A stretch of DNA of 64,000 nucleotides from Erythrobacter longus (lineage in GTDB: Bacteria > Pseudomonadota > Alphaproteobacteria > Sphingomonadales > Sphingomonadaceae), in NCBI RefSeq assembly GCF_000715015.1, contig NZ_JMIW01000004.1:62001-126000 (forward strand), given 5' to 3'. Positions 44,967-54,900 of the stretch are shown piece after piece (the stretch's first letter is position 1; the number at the start of each line of letters is the position of its first letter). The notes beneath the pieces are model-generated. The model was not told the origin of the DNA, made no database searches, and saw only the letters and a list, made by a program, of their open reading frames with translations. The translations under genes and the position numbers were made by a program.

Positions 44967-47891
44967 TCAAATCCCTATTTCAAATGGCTTTACTCGCTCC
45001 TTTGTCAGTTCCGGCGGATCCTTCGCAGGCGCAGCGCTTTCATTGGCCTTACCTTGCGCAATGCCTTTTGCCGCTGCTGACTTGAGACGCTGCGTCACTT
45101 CGAGCGCCGAGCTCTTCTCGCCGCTGTTTGCTTTGATTGCGCGGCCAAGTTTTTCTGTGCTGTCGGCAACAAGCGTGAGACCATCGCGCAACCTGGTCAC
45201 CGTGACGAGGAAGGTTTGCCGGTTAGCAAGATTGCGCTCGCGGCTGTCCATCACCGCTATGCCGCGATCCGAGGTCAGCCCCTGCGCCATATGCGCGTTC
45301 AAGGCATAAGCGAGATCGAGGCGCTTCAACATGGGATCGCCGCGCGACAAGCGGAGCTCCTTGCCCGCTGACGTTTCGACTTTAACGCCCTTGGTATCCA
45401 CCGCGACAATCCTCGCCTGATCGGCATTGAACAATGCGCGCTTGTGATCGTTGTCTGTCCAACGGATCTTGTCGCCCTCAAAAAGTCTGAGCGATTTGCG
45501 CTCGAACAGAGAGAAACGGTCTTCGCTCCCACTTGGTCTGAGGCGCGAGGGGCTGAATGTGTGCTTTCGTCCCTTCCTGTCTTCGAGCATGACACGCTTT
45601 CGGGCGTGGTCGATGGATTGCACGGTGTAGTCGCCCTTCGACAGCTTCTGGGAACTGTCGCGCGAGCGGACATTCAGGACCATCCCGGCGCGGTAAGTGC
45701 CGGGATACCTAAGTTCCTCCCGTGTCGCGTTTACCCGGGAGTGAACTGTCAGTCTTGCGGCACGCGGTCCAAGCTCGCCATTGGCCCTGAGCCCCTCCTG
45801 CACCGCATCGTTGACGGCCGAGCGCAAGGCGCGTCCGGAAGCATAGATCGAAGTCTTGGCGCGCTCATTGGGACTAAGCGAAAGCCACCGCTCGGCGGCA
45901 ACGATCGCGCTGTCTCCCTTGGCCTCGATGGTCGTTGGCGCAAGCGCTTTCAGCGCATCATCAATCCGACCTTCCTGCGCAGCGGCCTGGGCGCGCCGGA
46001 GCACCGGATCACGTCCGCGCAGATTGACCTCCATATTGGCGCGCTCGATACCCGCCTGCTGCACGAGTGCGAAGGGCTTGCCAGCGTCAACCGCGCCAAG
46101 TTGTTTGCGGTCGCCGACGAGCACCAGCCGATGGACCTCTGCAAGGTTGGCGAGGCGGACCATTTTGGCCTTGTCCTCGTTCGAAACCATCGAGGCTTCA
46201 TCGAGCACAATCACATGGTCGCCGAGCGCGCTCTTTGCCTCACCCAGCAAGGCAGTGTTACCGGGCTCATCCAGAAGGCGGCCCCATTGCGACAGGAAGC
46301 GGGCAATGGTCTTGGATTGAATGCCCGTGTCGCGTTCGAGCATTTGGACGAGCGTGTTCTGCACGGCGAGACCCAGCACTTGCTTGCCCTCCTCGCGCAG
46401 AAGCTGGGCGACCGGCTTCATCACGCTGCTCTTCCCGGCGCCGGCAACACCCTGGATCGCGACGATCCGGTCGCGCGATGAAAGCACCAGGCTGGCCGCC
46501 TCTTCCTGGCCGGGATTGAGCGTGATGCCGTGATTGATCGCTGATACCGCCTGAACGCGTGCAACAGCGTCTTTGCGTTCGAGGACTGGCGCTACGGCGC
46601 TGCGCCCCGCGTCGACACCGGCAAGGATTGTTCTTTCAAGCTGCAAAGCCTCCTTGCTTGCGACCCAGCCAGTATGCGCCCCTTTGCCGCGCACCAGCGC
46701 GCCCTCCCGCACTAGTGCTTTCACCTGTCTTTCGACACGATCCACTGTCGTTGGCAGCCCGAAATCCAGTGCTACTTTGAGCAGGCCTTCGCGGGGAAAA
46801 GCTGCTTCGCGCTGCGACAGGTGGCGCACCGCGGAAGCGACAGCCTGCGCAGCGGCGATGGAAGGCGCGTCTTTCTTAAGCACATGGGCGGGGATCAGCG
46901 GGTCTGCCGGATCGCCTTTTATCCGCTGCGCAAATTCTCGCAGCTTGGCCATGCCGCGGTGGAGAAGGCTTTCCGCTTTGGAATTTGCTATGGTCTTAGC
47001 CGCTGCCCGCATCTGTGATGCATCGATCATCGCTTGTAGATCAAGCCCGACCTCTCCTGCACTTTGCTGCCACTCCCCCAGGAGGCCTTCACGGTCCCTG
47101 ACAGGCTCCTTGCTCTTCCTTGTAGCAAGCACGGCAACGTCACGCGACTTTGGGGAGTTCTCGCCAAGCTGACGGACCGCATCGAGGACCTCTTCGCGGC
47201 GCGAAGAGAACGCCTTGACCTGCTCTCGCGTAATGCCGACGGCTTCAAAATTGCCGTGCTTGCCGACCGGGCCTGCTTCGTAACCCATTTTCTCGACCGA
47301 CATGCGAAAGCGGGCCATGGTCATCGAATTGAGCAGCGTGTTGAAAGACCAGAGCTTGTCATTGCGCAGCGCCCGCCACTTGCCGTCGGGGCCTTGAGTG
47401 ACATTCGCGACGACCGCGTGAAAATGCAGGTTGGGCTCCTGGTTGCGATTGGTATCGTGCTGAAAGAGGCCGATTGTGAGGTTATCGGTCGCGACCTTCC
47501 CGTAACCCTCCTTGCTGCCCATCCGGGTCTGTGCCGCGTTGGTCTCGGCCCAGCGCAAGGTCTCGACCACCGCTCGCCGATAGGCCACGATTATCCGCTT
47601 GTCCCCACCAACGAGCGCGAGGAGCGACCAGCTTTTGGGGAGCGAGAATGTGAGGTCCGTTCCGGGTCTGTGGGACTGGCCAGCATTACCTACCTGGATA
47701 CCGCCGGGCAGTTCTCCGCGCAGCAAGGCGTCGAACTGCTCAGCGCTGACACTGCCGTGAAGACCAAGTCGCTCGGCGCCTCTACCGGTCCAGATACCCG
47801 AGCGATCCGCATCAGCGCCGGTGTAGTAATTGTCAGCGGCAAAGTAGGCCGCTGCAGCCGAAGGTGAGCGCACATTGGCAACGGAAAGCAT
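44967..47891 (-). CDS. MobF-type relaxase with helicase domain (TraA/TrwC/TraI-like)
   Basis: This 974-residue protein nicks DNA at oriT and unwinds the transferred strand. The N-terminal relaxase starts MLSVANVRSPSAAAAYFAAD with the YYTGADAD region holding the likely catalytic tyrosines. Then come GTDLTFSLPKSWS and the metal-binding histidine motif LFQHDTNRNQEPNLHFHAVV. The helicase domain has Walker A IQGVAGAGKSS, Walker B VIVLDEASMVS and GDRKQLGAVD. It is shorter than F TraI (about 1750 residues) but normal for TrwC/TraA-like proteins. The operon order is coupling protein, relaxase, HNH gene, 59 bases after traD. Confidence 0.93.
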   Translation of the reverse strand: MLSVANVRSPSAAAAYFAADNYYTGADADRSGIWTGRGAERLGLHGSVSAEQFDALLRGELPGGIQVGNAGQSHRPGTDLTFSLPKSWSLLALVGGDKRIIVAYRRAVVETLRWAETNAAQTRMGSKEGYGKVATDNLTIGLFQHDTNRNQEPNLHFHAVVANVTQGPDGKWRALRNDKLWSFNTLLNSMTMARFRMSVEKMGYEAGPVGKHGNFEAVGITREQVKAFSSRREEVLDAVRQLGENSPKSRDVAVLATRKSKEPVRDREGLLGEWQQSAGEVGLDLQAMIDASQMRAAAKTIANSKAESLLHRGMAKLREFAQRIKGDPADPLIPAHVLKKDAPSIAAAQAVASAVRHLSQREAAFPREGLLKVALDFGLPTTVDRVERQVKALVREGALVRGKGAHTGWVASKEALQLERTILAGVDAGRSAVAPVLERKDAVARVQAVSAINHGITLNPGQEEAASLVLSSRDRIVAIQGVAGAGKSSVMKPVAQLLREEGKQVLGLAVQNTLVQMLERDTGIQSKTIARFLSQWGRLLDEPGNTALLGEAKSALGDHVIVLDEASMVSNEDKAKMVRLANLAEVHRLVLVGDRKQLGAVDAGKPFALVQQAGIERANMEVNLRGRDPVLRRAQAAAQEGRIDDALKALAPTTIEAKGDSAIVAAERWLSLSPNERAKTSIYASGRALRSAVNDAVQEGLRANGELGPRAARLTVHSRVNATREELRYPGTYRAGMVLNVRSRDSSQKLSKGDYTVQSIDHARKRVMLEDRKGRKHTFSPSRLRPSGSEDRFSLFERKSLRLFEGDKIRWTDNDHKRALFNADQARIVAVDTKGVKVETSAGKELRLSRGDPMLKRLDLAYALNAHMAQGLTSDRGIAVMDSRERNLANRQTFLVTVTRLRDGLTLVADSTEKLGRAIKANSGEKSSALEVTQRLKSAAAKGIAQGKANESAAPAKDPPELTKERVKPFEIGI

Positions 47892-47950
47892 CGTCTCTGA
47901 TCCTCGTCACGGCTCCCCTCCAGACCGAAAAATCCCTTCCCTAGTTCACG

Positions 47951-50266
47951 TCACATATCGGGCTCAAACTCTCCCAAATCCTTCGCAGGCGGATCGCTTA
48001 CAACGCCTTCTCGCAGATCCTTTTCGGCCGGCCTGATTGGCTGGCGCTCACCCTCGCGTGATGGTCTCTGGGTAGGAGAAAGAGCTTTGTCGGAGGTTTT
48101 GGCGTTGGCAGATCCGGCCTCAGCCAGGTCTTTTTTGCCAGCCTCGACCAGAGAGTTATCGCCCGTTTGCACGGCAAATGGTGGCAGCGTCGCAGACGCA
48201 TCAACGACTGCATTGCCGCCGGATCTGGACCTGGCCTCACCGGCCTGACGCCATGCCTCCAACTGCTCGCGGGAATCCGCTTGCTGATGATCTCGCGCCT
48301 CATCAAGGGGAATATCACGTCCTGCCAGATTGAGTTTGAGCTGCTTTGGATCGACAGGCTTTCCAGCACCGTCATCATTGGACGCAGGATGTTCACCGTC
48401 CATTTTATGCATGGTCTTTCGCTTCTTCGCCGAGGTGGTGCCCGAACCCCGTGTGCTCTTCGAGGCCGGTTTCTCGCGAGGAATGAAACCCTCGGCAATA
48501 CGATCGCGCGAACGGGGTATGAGCGAAACCGGGGCGGCAGGGAAACCGTCAGGAAACTTGATGTAAGCTGACAGCCTTGGAAGGTTCATGAACTGGTCGG
48601 GAAGGAGCAAAGGCTCCACCTGCCGCCTTGGTGTCAGGCTCACTGCGTCGCGGGCATTGTTATACCCGTAGCTGAAGCCTTCCTCCATATCGCGCACCTG
48701 CCGATGGCCGATGAAATCTGAGCACCATGTCGCGGTCTCGCGATCAGCTGTTGCCAGGATCAGCTTGGTCCGCGCAAGCGATGACAGTGTCATGGCCATG
48801 TTCTCGCCGTAGATTTCCTTGAGCTTGGCAAAGGCATGGACGCCGGTGACGATCGCACCACCGAAATTGCGCGCGGTTTGCAGGCCTTTTTCGAGCGCGG
48901 GCAGTCTATGGAGGGCACCAAGCTCGTCGATCAGGAACCACATTTTGAGGTCCTGCGTGCGCTCGAGTGTCATCAGCGTGTTCATTGCCGTATCGAGCCA
49001 TAGAGTGAGCAATTGCGAGGAGATGCTCATGTCGACGTAGCGCGCTGAAAGAAACAGGATCGAACCCGGTTCGCAGTCGCCCTTAACCCAGTCACGGACC
49101 GAGAAGCGTGGACCTTCCGAGGGCAGGAGCTTCAGCACTTTAGCGTTGGCATTGAACACCGCACGGATCGATTCCGCCATACGTGCAGCTTCCGGAGCGG
49201 TGAGCGGATCGGCCATTGTCCCGCGCATCAGCTTGTGCACTTCGGACAGGTCCGCGGTCATGAGTTTCTGCGCCAGGGCCTCGTTGGTCGCTGTTCCCTT
49301 GCGAGAGAGATGGAGGCACATTTCGACAAACAACATACGAGCCGCAAGCACCCAGAATTGTTCCGATCCGCCGCCATCATGGGGCACCAGCGCCTCGGCT
49401 GCGGCATGGAATTCGGCCTCGCTCGAGCAATCATTGAAGACGCTCCACACCGGACAACGCGCATCGATCGGGTTTAGAATAATGTCGCGGGCAGGATCGT
49501 AATAGGCTTCGATAAAGGCGCCGGTGAGATCGAAAATCACCGCGCGTTGACCGCGCTGACGGGCCTCGGTCACGAGCTGTGTAAGCGCGACGGTCTTACC
49601 GGTCCCGGTTGTTCCAATCAGCATGGTATGGCTTTGCTCAAGCCGCCATGGCCAGCTAACTCCGGCGAGGTGGGCGGGCATGTAATGCCCGGCTTCCGCC
49701 AGCGCAGAAGAACTTGCGAGCCGCCATTTCCAACCGAGCTTCCGGCTCAGCTCCTCAGCGCGATATTTGCGATTATAGCGCTCGATTTCGTCCTCGAGTT
49801 CATCGAGTGAAACAAGCATGGCTCCGCGCTCGTGCTTACGTTCTTTGGAGCGGCCACCGAAGCGCTCGGCGAACCACCAGAAGAACACAAAAGCTGGCGC
49901 AAGAAAGACAGCTGATATGAGCAAGCCTTGCTTGGTCGCGGATACGAATGCGTCGATTGCATCACGCATGGGAGGGAACTCGCGAACCACCGCGAAAGGC
50001 AGACCGACCTTGCCACCATCGGCCAGAGTGAGGTTGACCAATTTTGCCGGATCGAACTCCATAAAGGCGTAGAGGCTGGCATAGATATGCATCCAGACCA
50101 GGTAGAACTGGTGATCGGTCAGGCTCGTTCGAACTTCCCAGTAACAGGTGCCTAGAACCACAAGCGTCGTGAGGATCACAGGGCCTTTGAGGCCGGCTGC
50201 AAACATGAAAGCGAAGTGTCCCAGCAACTGGCTTCCGCGGGTGAAGTTGAGGAGGTTATGCTTCAT
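47951..50266 (-). CDS. traD: TraD-type coupling protein
   Basis: The coupling protein links the relaxosome to the secretion channel. The 771-residue product has two N-terminal membrane segments (LKGPVILTTLVVLGTCYW and LISAVFLAPAFVFFWWF), Walker A IGTTGTGKTVALTQLV, Walker B LKMWFLIDELGALHRLP, and a hydrophilic C-terminal tail rich in charged residues that in TraD contacts the relaxosome. The family usually has this tail. The start overlaps the preceding small gene by 11 bases, so they are co-translated. The tra genes lie 34 kb away on the other strand. Confidence 0.93.
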   Translation of the reverse strand: MKHNLLNFTRGSQLLGHFAFMFAAGLKGPVILTTLVVLGTCYWEVRTSLTDHQFYLVWMHIYASLYAFMEFDPAKLVNLTLADGGKVGLPFAVVREFPPMRDAIDAFVSATKQGLLISAVFLAPAFVFFWWFAERFGGRSKERKHERGAMLVSLDELEDEIERYNRKYRAEELSRKLGWKWRLASSSALAEAGHYMPAHLAGVSWPWRLEQSHTMLIGTTGTGKTVALTQLVTEARQRGQRAVIFDLTGAFIEAYYDPARDIILNPIDARCPVWSVFNDCSSEAEFHAAAEALVPHDGGGSEQFWVLAARMLFVEMCLHLSRKGTATNEALAQKLMTADLSEVHKLMRGTMADPLTAPEAARMAESIRAVFNANAKVLKLLPSEGPRFSVRDWVKGDCEPGSILFLSARYVDMSISSQLLTLWLDTAMNTLMTLERTQDLKMWFLIDELGALHRLPALEKGLQTARNFGGAIVTGVHAFAKLKEIYGENMAMTLSSLARTKLILATADRETATWCSDFIGHRQVRDMEEGFSYGYNNARDAVSLTPRRQVEPLLLPDQFMNLPRLSAYIKFPDGFPAAPVSLIPRSRDRIAEGFIPREKPASKSTRGSGTTSAKKRKTMHKMDGEHPASNDDGAGKPVDPKQLKLNLAGRDIPLDEARDHQQADSREQLEAWRQAGEARSRSGGNAVVDASATLPPFAVQTGDNSLVEAGKKDLAEAGSANAKTSDKALSPTQRPSREGERQPIRPAEKDLREGVVSDPPAKDLGEFEPDM

Positions 50267-50588
50267 GGGATTGGCCTCCCATGTTGGTGCTTAGTGGAAG
50301 GCCTAGCCGCTCGAGACGGCGGCGATAAGCCTCGTGGGCCCGGTCCCGCAATGCCGGGTCCGGATGACCGGCAAGCAGGGCATCGAGAGCCACAGAAATG
50401 AAGACGTTTTGGCGCGCCGGATCGAGACCAGCGGGCCTGTCTTTTGTCTCGTTATCGAGATGCCAGGCTGCAACAATGAGGTCGCGAATGAAGACACTGA
50501 CACTTTCGCCCTGGTCCGCAGCAGACTGGCGAACCCAGTTGCCCACGGGAAGCGATACGAATGTCTGAAGCCGATCTTGTCGGGTCAT
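50256..50588 (-). CDS. Small relaxosome-accessory-like protein before traD
   Basis: The 110-residue product starts MTRQDRLQTFVSLPVGNWVR and looks like a ribbon-helix-helix protein, with a short beta strand then two helices (AADQGESVSVFIRDLIVAAW), followed by a helical tail. Its place as first gene of the mobilisation operon, next to the probable oriT, suggests a TraJ/MobC-like accessory that binds oriT (inference). I chose the ATG at 50588, eight bases after AAGGAA. That ribosome site lies inside a leader hairpin. Longer in-frame starts upstream have no support. It overlaps traD by 11 bases. Confidence 0.68.
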   Translation of the reverse strand: MTRQDRLQTFVSLPVGNWVRQSAADQGESVSVFIRDLIVAAWHLDNETKDRPAGLDPARQNVFISVALDALLAGHPDPALRDRAHEAYRRRLERLGLPLSTNMGGQSHEA

Positions 50589-50592
50589 GAAA

Positions 50593-50640
50593 CAGGTTCC
50601 TTGTCGGGCCGACGGAACCTGGCTCACCTTGCGGAAGGTG
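50593..50640 (-). promoter_or_regulatory. Two leader hairpins before the mobilisation operon
   Basis: On the transcript of the minus-strand operon two inverted repeats lie back to back. One has the 8-base arms CAGGTTCC and GGAACCTG (50593-50621), with an inner GTCGG/CCGAC pair. The other is CACCTT-gcgg-AAGGTG (50625-50640). The likely ribosome site AAGGAA of the first gene (50602-50597) is partly in the arm of the first hairpin, so folding would hide it. The repeats could equally be protein-binding sites of the relaxosome. Confidence 0.55.
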
Positions 50641-51369
50641 ACAAAAAGAATAAATCGTGAACAACTCGCAGTCAATCGAAAGTTTATGACATGATTACAA
50701 TGCACTATAACGACGTGAGTTGCACGCGGATCAGCGCAAACCCGCTCTACTCGCAGACGGGTTGATTCCGCCCAAAACGGGATTTCACAATAAAATCAGA
50801 ATGATAATTCCCGAATTCGCGGGGTAGGGTGTGCGCGAAGTTGTTCCCCATTTGTGCATGGTCTGATCAACCAAAGCCCTGTCCGTTCAATCACAGAAAA
50901 GGCACTGGTTTCACACGGATTTCCTAGCCCAAACCGGGCTTGAGGGGAAGACGTAAGGACGTAAGCTTGTTCTCTTTGCTGTCCGCTTTGGTAACAAATA
51001 GCCACTGCAGCAGGGCGAACTGAGCCCGCAATTTACTAACGCGAATAGCTCGGCGTGCTGTAGTTTATCTGTGGCAACTCCACTTGCTACGACCGCATTT
51101 GGCAGTTCAAATACCCTAAAGCTAGGAGCGACTTTGGGGGTGAAAGCGGGCCTTCCTTTCGCTGGATATAGTCTTGAAGGCTACGGGCATTCATGCCAAC
51201 TTCAAGCGCAAATGAAAAAGATCATTGCTTGTTGTATCGCTGACCGAGAACCTATTCATGTTCAGTAAGGCAATATGGATGCTGGTAAAGCTGCAGTTCG
51301 CCAGAAACCTCGAGGCGAGAGCCAGCATCAATCCCCGAAGCAAGGGCACACTTCCTATTTGCTCTTGCC
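50641..51369. other. Non-coding region, candidate oriT
   Basis: About 730 bases without a convincing gene lie upstream of the mobilisation operon, where oriT is expected. Visible structure: inverted repeats AACCCG...CGGGTT (50739-50763), CCCG-aattcg-CGGG (50810-50823) and AGCCC-aaacc-GGGCT (50926-50940), and a tandem 8-mer GACGTAAG twice (50950-50965). An AT-rich stretch at 50641-50715 could hold the operon promoter. From 51000 on I see nothing but weak, unsupported reading frames. I cannot name a nick site. Confidence 0.5.
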
Positions 51370-51987
51370 CTAACTGTGGGTCGTGCCGGCTTCCTCATGC
51401 TTATCCTTGTGCGTATCGCGCAGGATATCGATCCCGCCATAGATCGCGATCCCGGCAACAGCGATGCCGACCAATAGATCTGGCCAATTCGCGCCAGTAA
51501 GCGTGACGACCAGCCCTGCGACAATAATCCCGCCATTTGCTACAAAATCGTTGAAGCTAAAAGTCGTTGCGGCACGCAGACTGACGTCCTTCTGCTGGAG
51601 GTTTTGAAGCAGGCGGAGGCAGATGAGGTTCACTACGGCTGCGATCGCAGCCATAGCCATCATTTCGATGCCGCCAGGGTCGGACCCCTCCAGAAAGCGA
51701 CGTATTGCATCGGCAATAACGCCAGCGGCAAACAACAGGAGCAAGCCACCTGAAAGGCGAGCCGCGTTGCGCTTCCACACTCGAGAACGGCTAAGTGCGA
51801 AAAGGCTCAGGATATAGACAAGAGCATCAGATGCATTGTCGAGACCATTGGCGAGAAGCGCGTTAGAATCGGCAAAATATCCGACGAACAAGAAACCGAC
51901 AGCCAACGCGACGTTGAGCCACAGGACAATCCACAGAGTTCGCCGCTTTTCAGCACTATCAAGCTCGAATTTATGATCGCCGCTCAT
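51370..51987 (-). CDS. czcD: CzcD-like cation diffusion facilitator
   Basis: This 205-residue inner-membrane protein of the CDF family exports divalent metals to the periplasm in exchange for protons. Metal-site residues are visible in the second and fifth membrane segments: LLANGLDNASDALVYI (D and D) and FSFNDFVANGGII. About six membrane segments are predicted. The C-terminal cytoplasmic domain found in many CDF proteins is almost absent, with only a short tail (DILRDTHKDKHEEAGTT), which makes it a short CDF type. It overlaps the czcA-like gene by ATGA and ends the metal operon. Confidence 0.82.
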   Translation of the reverse strand: MSGDHKFELDSAEKRRTLWIVLWLNVALAVGFLFVGYFADSNALLANGLDNASDALVYILSLFALSRSRVWKRNAARLSGGLLLLFAAGVIADAIRRFLEGSDPGGIEMMAMAAIAAVVNLICLRLLQNLQQKDVSLRAATTFSFNDFVANGGIIVAGLVVTLTGANWPDLLVGIAVAGIAIYGGIDILRDTHKDKHEEAGTTHS

Positions 51988-54900
51988 GGCATTTCTCCGT
52001 GACCCTTTGCCTGCTCGGATTTCTCCGCGAAAATCAGGCTCACAATGGCAGGCAGCACGAACAGTGTGAGCGCTGTTGCCGTTATCAGTCCGCCGATCAC
52101 AACCGTGGCGAGCGGGCGCTGCACCTCGGCCCCGGTTCCTGTCGCAAGCGCCATCGGAACGAAGCCGAGCGAGGCGACGAGCGCCGTCATCAAAACCGGG
52201 CGCAGGCGTGCAATTGCGCCTTCGACTATCGCTTCACCAAGCTCCAAACCCTTTTCGAGCCGCTGCTTGATCGCGGTTATCATGACGAGACCATTCAAAG
52301 TGGCCACGCCAGATAGAGCAATGAAGCCCACGGCTGCCGAGATCGAGAATGGCATGCCCCTGAGGGCCAGGAAGAAGACCCCTCCAGCCAGTGCCATCGG
52401 AATCGCGCTGAACACCGCTAACGCCGAGACCCATCCGCCGACCGCCATGTAGAGCAGCAGCAGGATGACCGCGAAGGCGAGCGGAACCACGATCAGTAGA
52501 CGTTGCTGCGCTTGCTGCAGGTTCTGATACTGCCCGCCCCATTCGATAAACGACGCGGATGGCAGATCGACGTTTGCGGCCACTTCGGACTGGGCCTGCT
52601 CGACAAATGAGCCAAGATCACGCTCCCGCACATTGGCGGATACGATGACCAGTCTTCGCCCCTGTTCGCGCCGGACCTCGGCCAGCCCATCGATGACCTC
52701 GAATTGGGCCACGGCTCTAAGCGGAATGCTCCCACCATTCGGGAGGACAATCGGTAAGGTGCCGAGCTGGTCGAAATCGTTGCGATTGGCATCTGACAAT
52801 CTGACGACGACATCGAACCGGCGATCGCCTTCGAACACGAGGCCGGCGTTGCGACCGCCAAGCGCGATGGCAACGGACTGCGCCACGTCCTCGACGCTTA
52901 GCCCGTAGCGCGCGATAGTAGGCCGGTCGAAGGCGATATCGAGTGTCGGGAAGCCAGAGACCTGCTGGACCTTCACGTCGGCTGCGCCTTCGACGCCGCG
53001 CAGCACGGCGGCGACCTCGTTTGCAGCCGAAGTCATGGCGGTCAGATCATCTCCGTACAGCTTGACCGCCACATCGCCGCGAACGCCTGCGATGAGCTCG
53101 TTGAAGCGCAACTCGATGGGCTGGCTGAACTCATACAGATTGCCAACAAGACCACCGAGAGCCTCTTCCATCTCGCTTACGAGTTCATCCTTGGACAGCG
53201 AGGGATCGGGCCATTCTTCTCGCGGTTTGAGGATCACATAGGCATCCGAAATGTTCGGCGGCATCGGATCGGTTCCGACCTCGGCCGTGCCGGTGCGCGA
53301 GAACACCAGCTCAACCTGCGGGAACTGTGTGAGACGTGTCTCGACCTGGCGCTGCATTGTGAGCGACTGCTCGAGCGGAGTGGAGGGGATACGCAATGAC
53401 TGCACTGCCAGATCACGCTCATCGAGTTGAGGCGTGAATTCGCTGCCGATGAAACTGAACACCAGCGCTGCAAGTGCAAATACGCCGACACCGGTGCCGA
53501 TGACCGGCCATGGACGGGCAAGCGCGCTGCGCAGCAGCGGACCATAGCGCTCTTTCGCCATTCGGATGGGCTTTGCTTCCTGCTCGTTGATCTTCTTGTT
53601 CAGCAAGAGAGCGATCATCGCGGGGACGAAAGTAAGCGAGAGGATAAATGCCGAGGCAAGTGCCAGCATCACCGTGATGGCCATGGGCGAAAATGTCTTG
53701 CCCTCAACCCCGGAGAAGGTGAGGAGCGGCGCAAAAACCAGAAAGATAATCGCTTGGCCATACACCGTTGGCTTGATCATCTCATGCGCCGCTGCCCGCG
53801 TCTCGGCAAGGCGTTCGCGCAGTGTGAGCAAACGTCCCTCGTGCTCCTGGCTTGCGGCGAGGCGCGCGATGCTGTTTTCGACGATGATGACAGCGCCATC
53901 GACAATCAGGCCGAAATCGAGCGCACCAAGGCTCATCAGATTACCCGATACGCCGAGCCGGTTCATCCCGATTGCTGCCATCAGCATCGACAAAGGAATG
54001 ACCAGAGCGGCAATGATAGCAGCGCGTATGTTTCCGAGCAGCAGGAACAGCACGACGATAACGAGCAAGGCGCCTTCGACCAGATTGTTGCGAACCGTAG
54101 CGATGGTCGCATCGACCAAAGTGGATCGGTTGTAGACAATCTCAGCCACCACTCCGGCAGGCAGCGATGCACGAACTTCCTCAAGCCTGTCGGCTGCGCC
54201 AGCGGCAACGGTTCGGCTGTTCTCGCCCGCTCGCATCAGGACAGTTCCGACGACCGCTTCATCGCCGTTGAGCGAGGCAGCCCCTGTGCGAAGGTCACCG
54301 CCAATCTCGACTGTGGCAACATCGCCTACGCGGATCGGCACGCCTTCGCGGGTCGTCACCACCGCCTGCTCGATGTCTTCTACCGAATTCAGCCGGGAAT
54401 CGACACGGGCCAAGAGCGCTTCGCCGGCACGTTCGACGAAGTTCGCGCCTTCCGCCTGGTTTGCCACTTCGAGCGCAGTAATCAACTGGTCGAGTGAAAC
54501 ACCGTAGCCGCCCAGACGATCCGGGTCGGGCTGCACCAGATATTGCTTTTCAAAGCCGCCGATCGAGTCGACGCCTGCGACACCGTCGGCTGATCGCATC
54601 AGCGGCGCAACCACCCAGTCCTGCACCGTGCGCAGATAGGCGGCTCTCGCCACCTCCGTGTCCAATCGCTCGCCCCGGTCGGTGACAAAGCTGCCGTCAT
54701 TTTGCCAGCCAATGGCGCCGCCTTTTGGCGCATCCGTTCCACCCGGATGCTCGAATTCGATGGTATACATCAAGACTTCGCCAAGGCCGGTCGCAATTGG
54801 CCCCATCGACGGCTCCGCGCCTGCAGGAAGCGAAGAGGCGAGCGTGGCAAGCCGTTCTTCAACCTGCGAGCGCGCAAAGTAGATGTCGGTGCCCTCTTCG

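Noticed and set aside
45444..46481. Long plus-strand frame opposite the relaxase
   Set aside because: It is antisense to the helicase domain and has no motif.
50796..51268. Small frames on both strands in the intergenic region
   Set aside because: No ribosome sites, no domains and no coding-like pattern; better explained as non-coding DNA.
53427..54497. Long plus-strand frame opposite the czcA-like gene
   Set aside because: It is an antisense shadow of a well-conserved RND gene; its composition is Arg/His/Asp-rich and domain-free.
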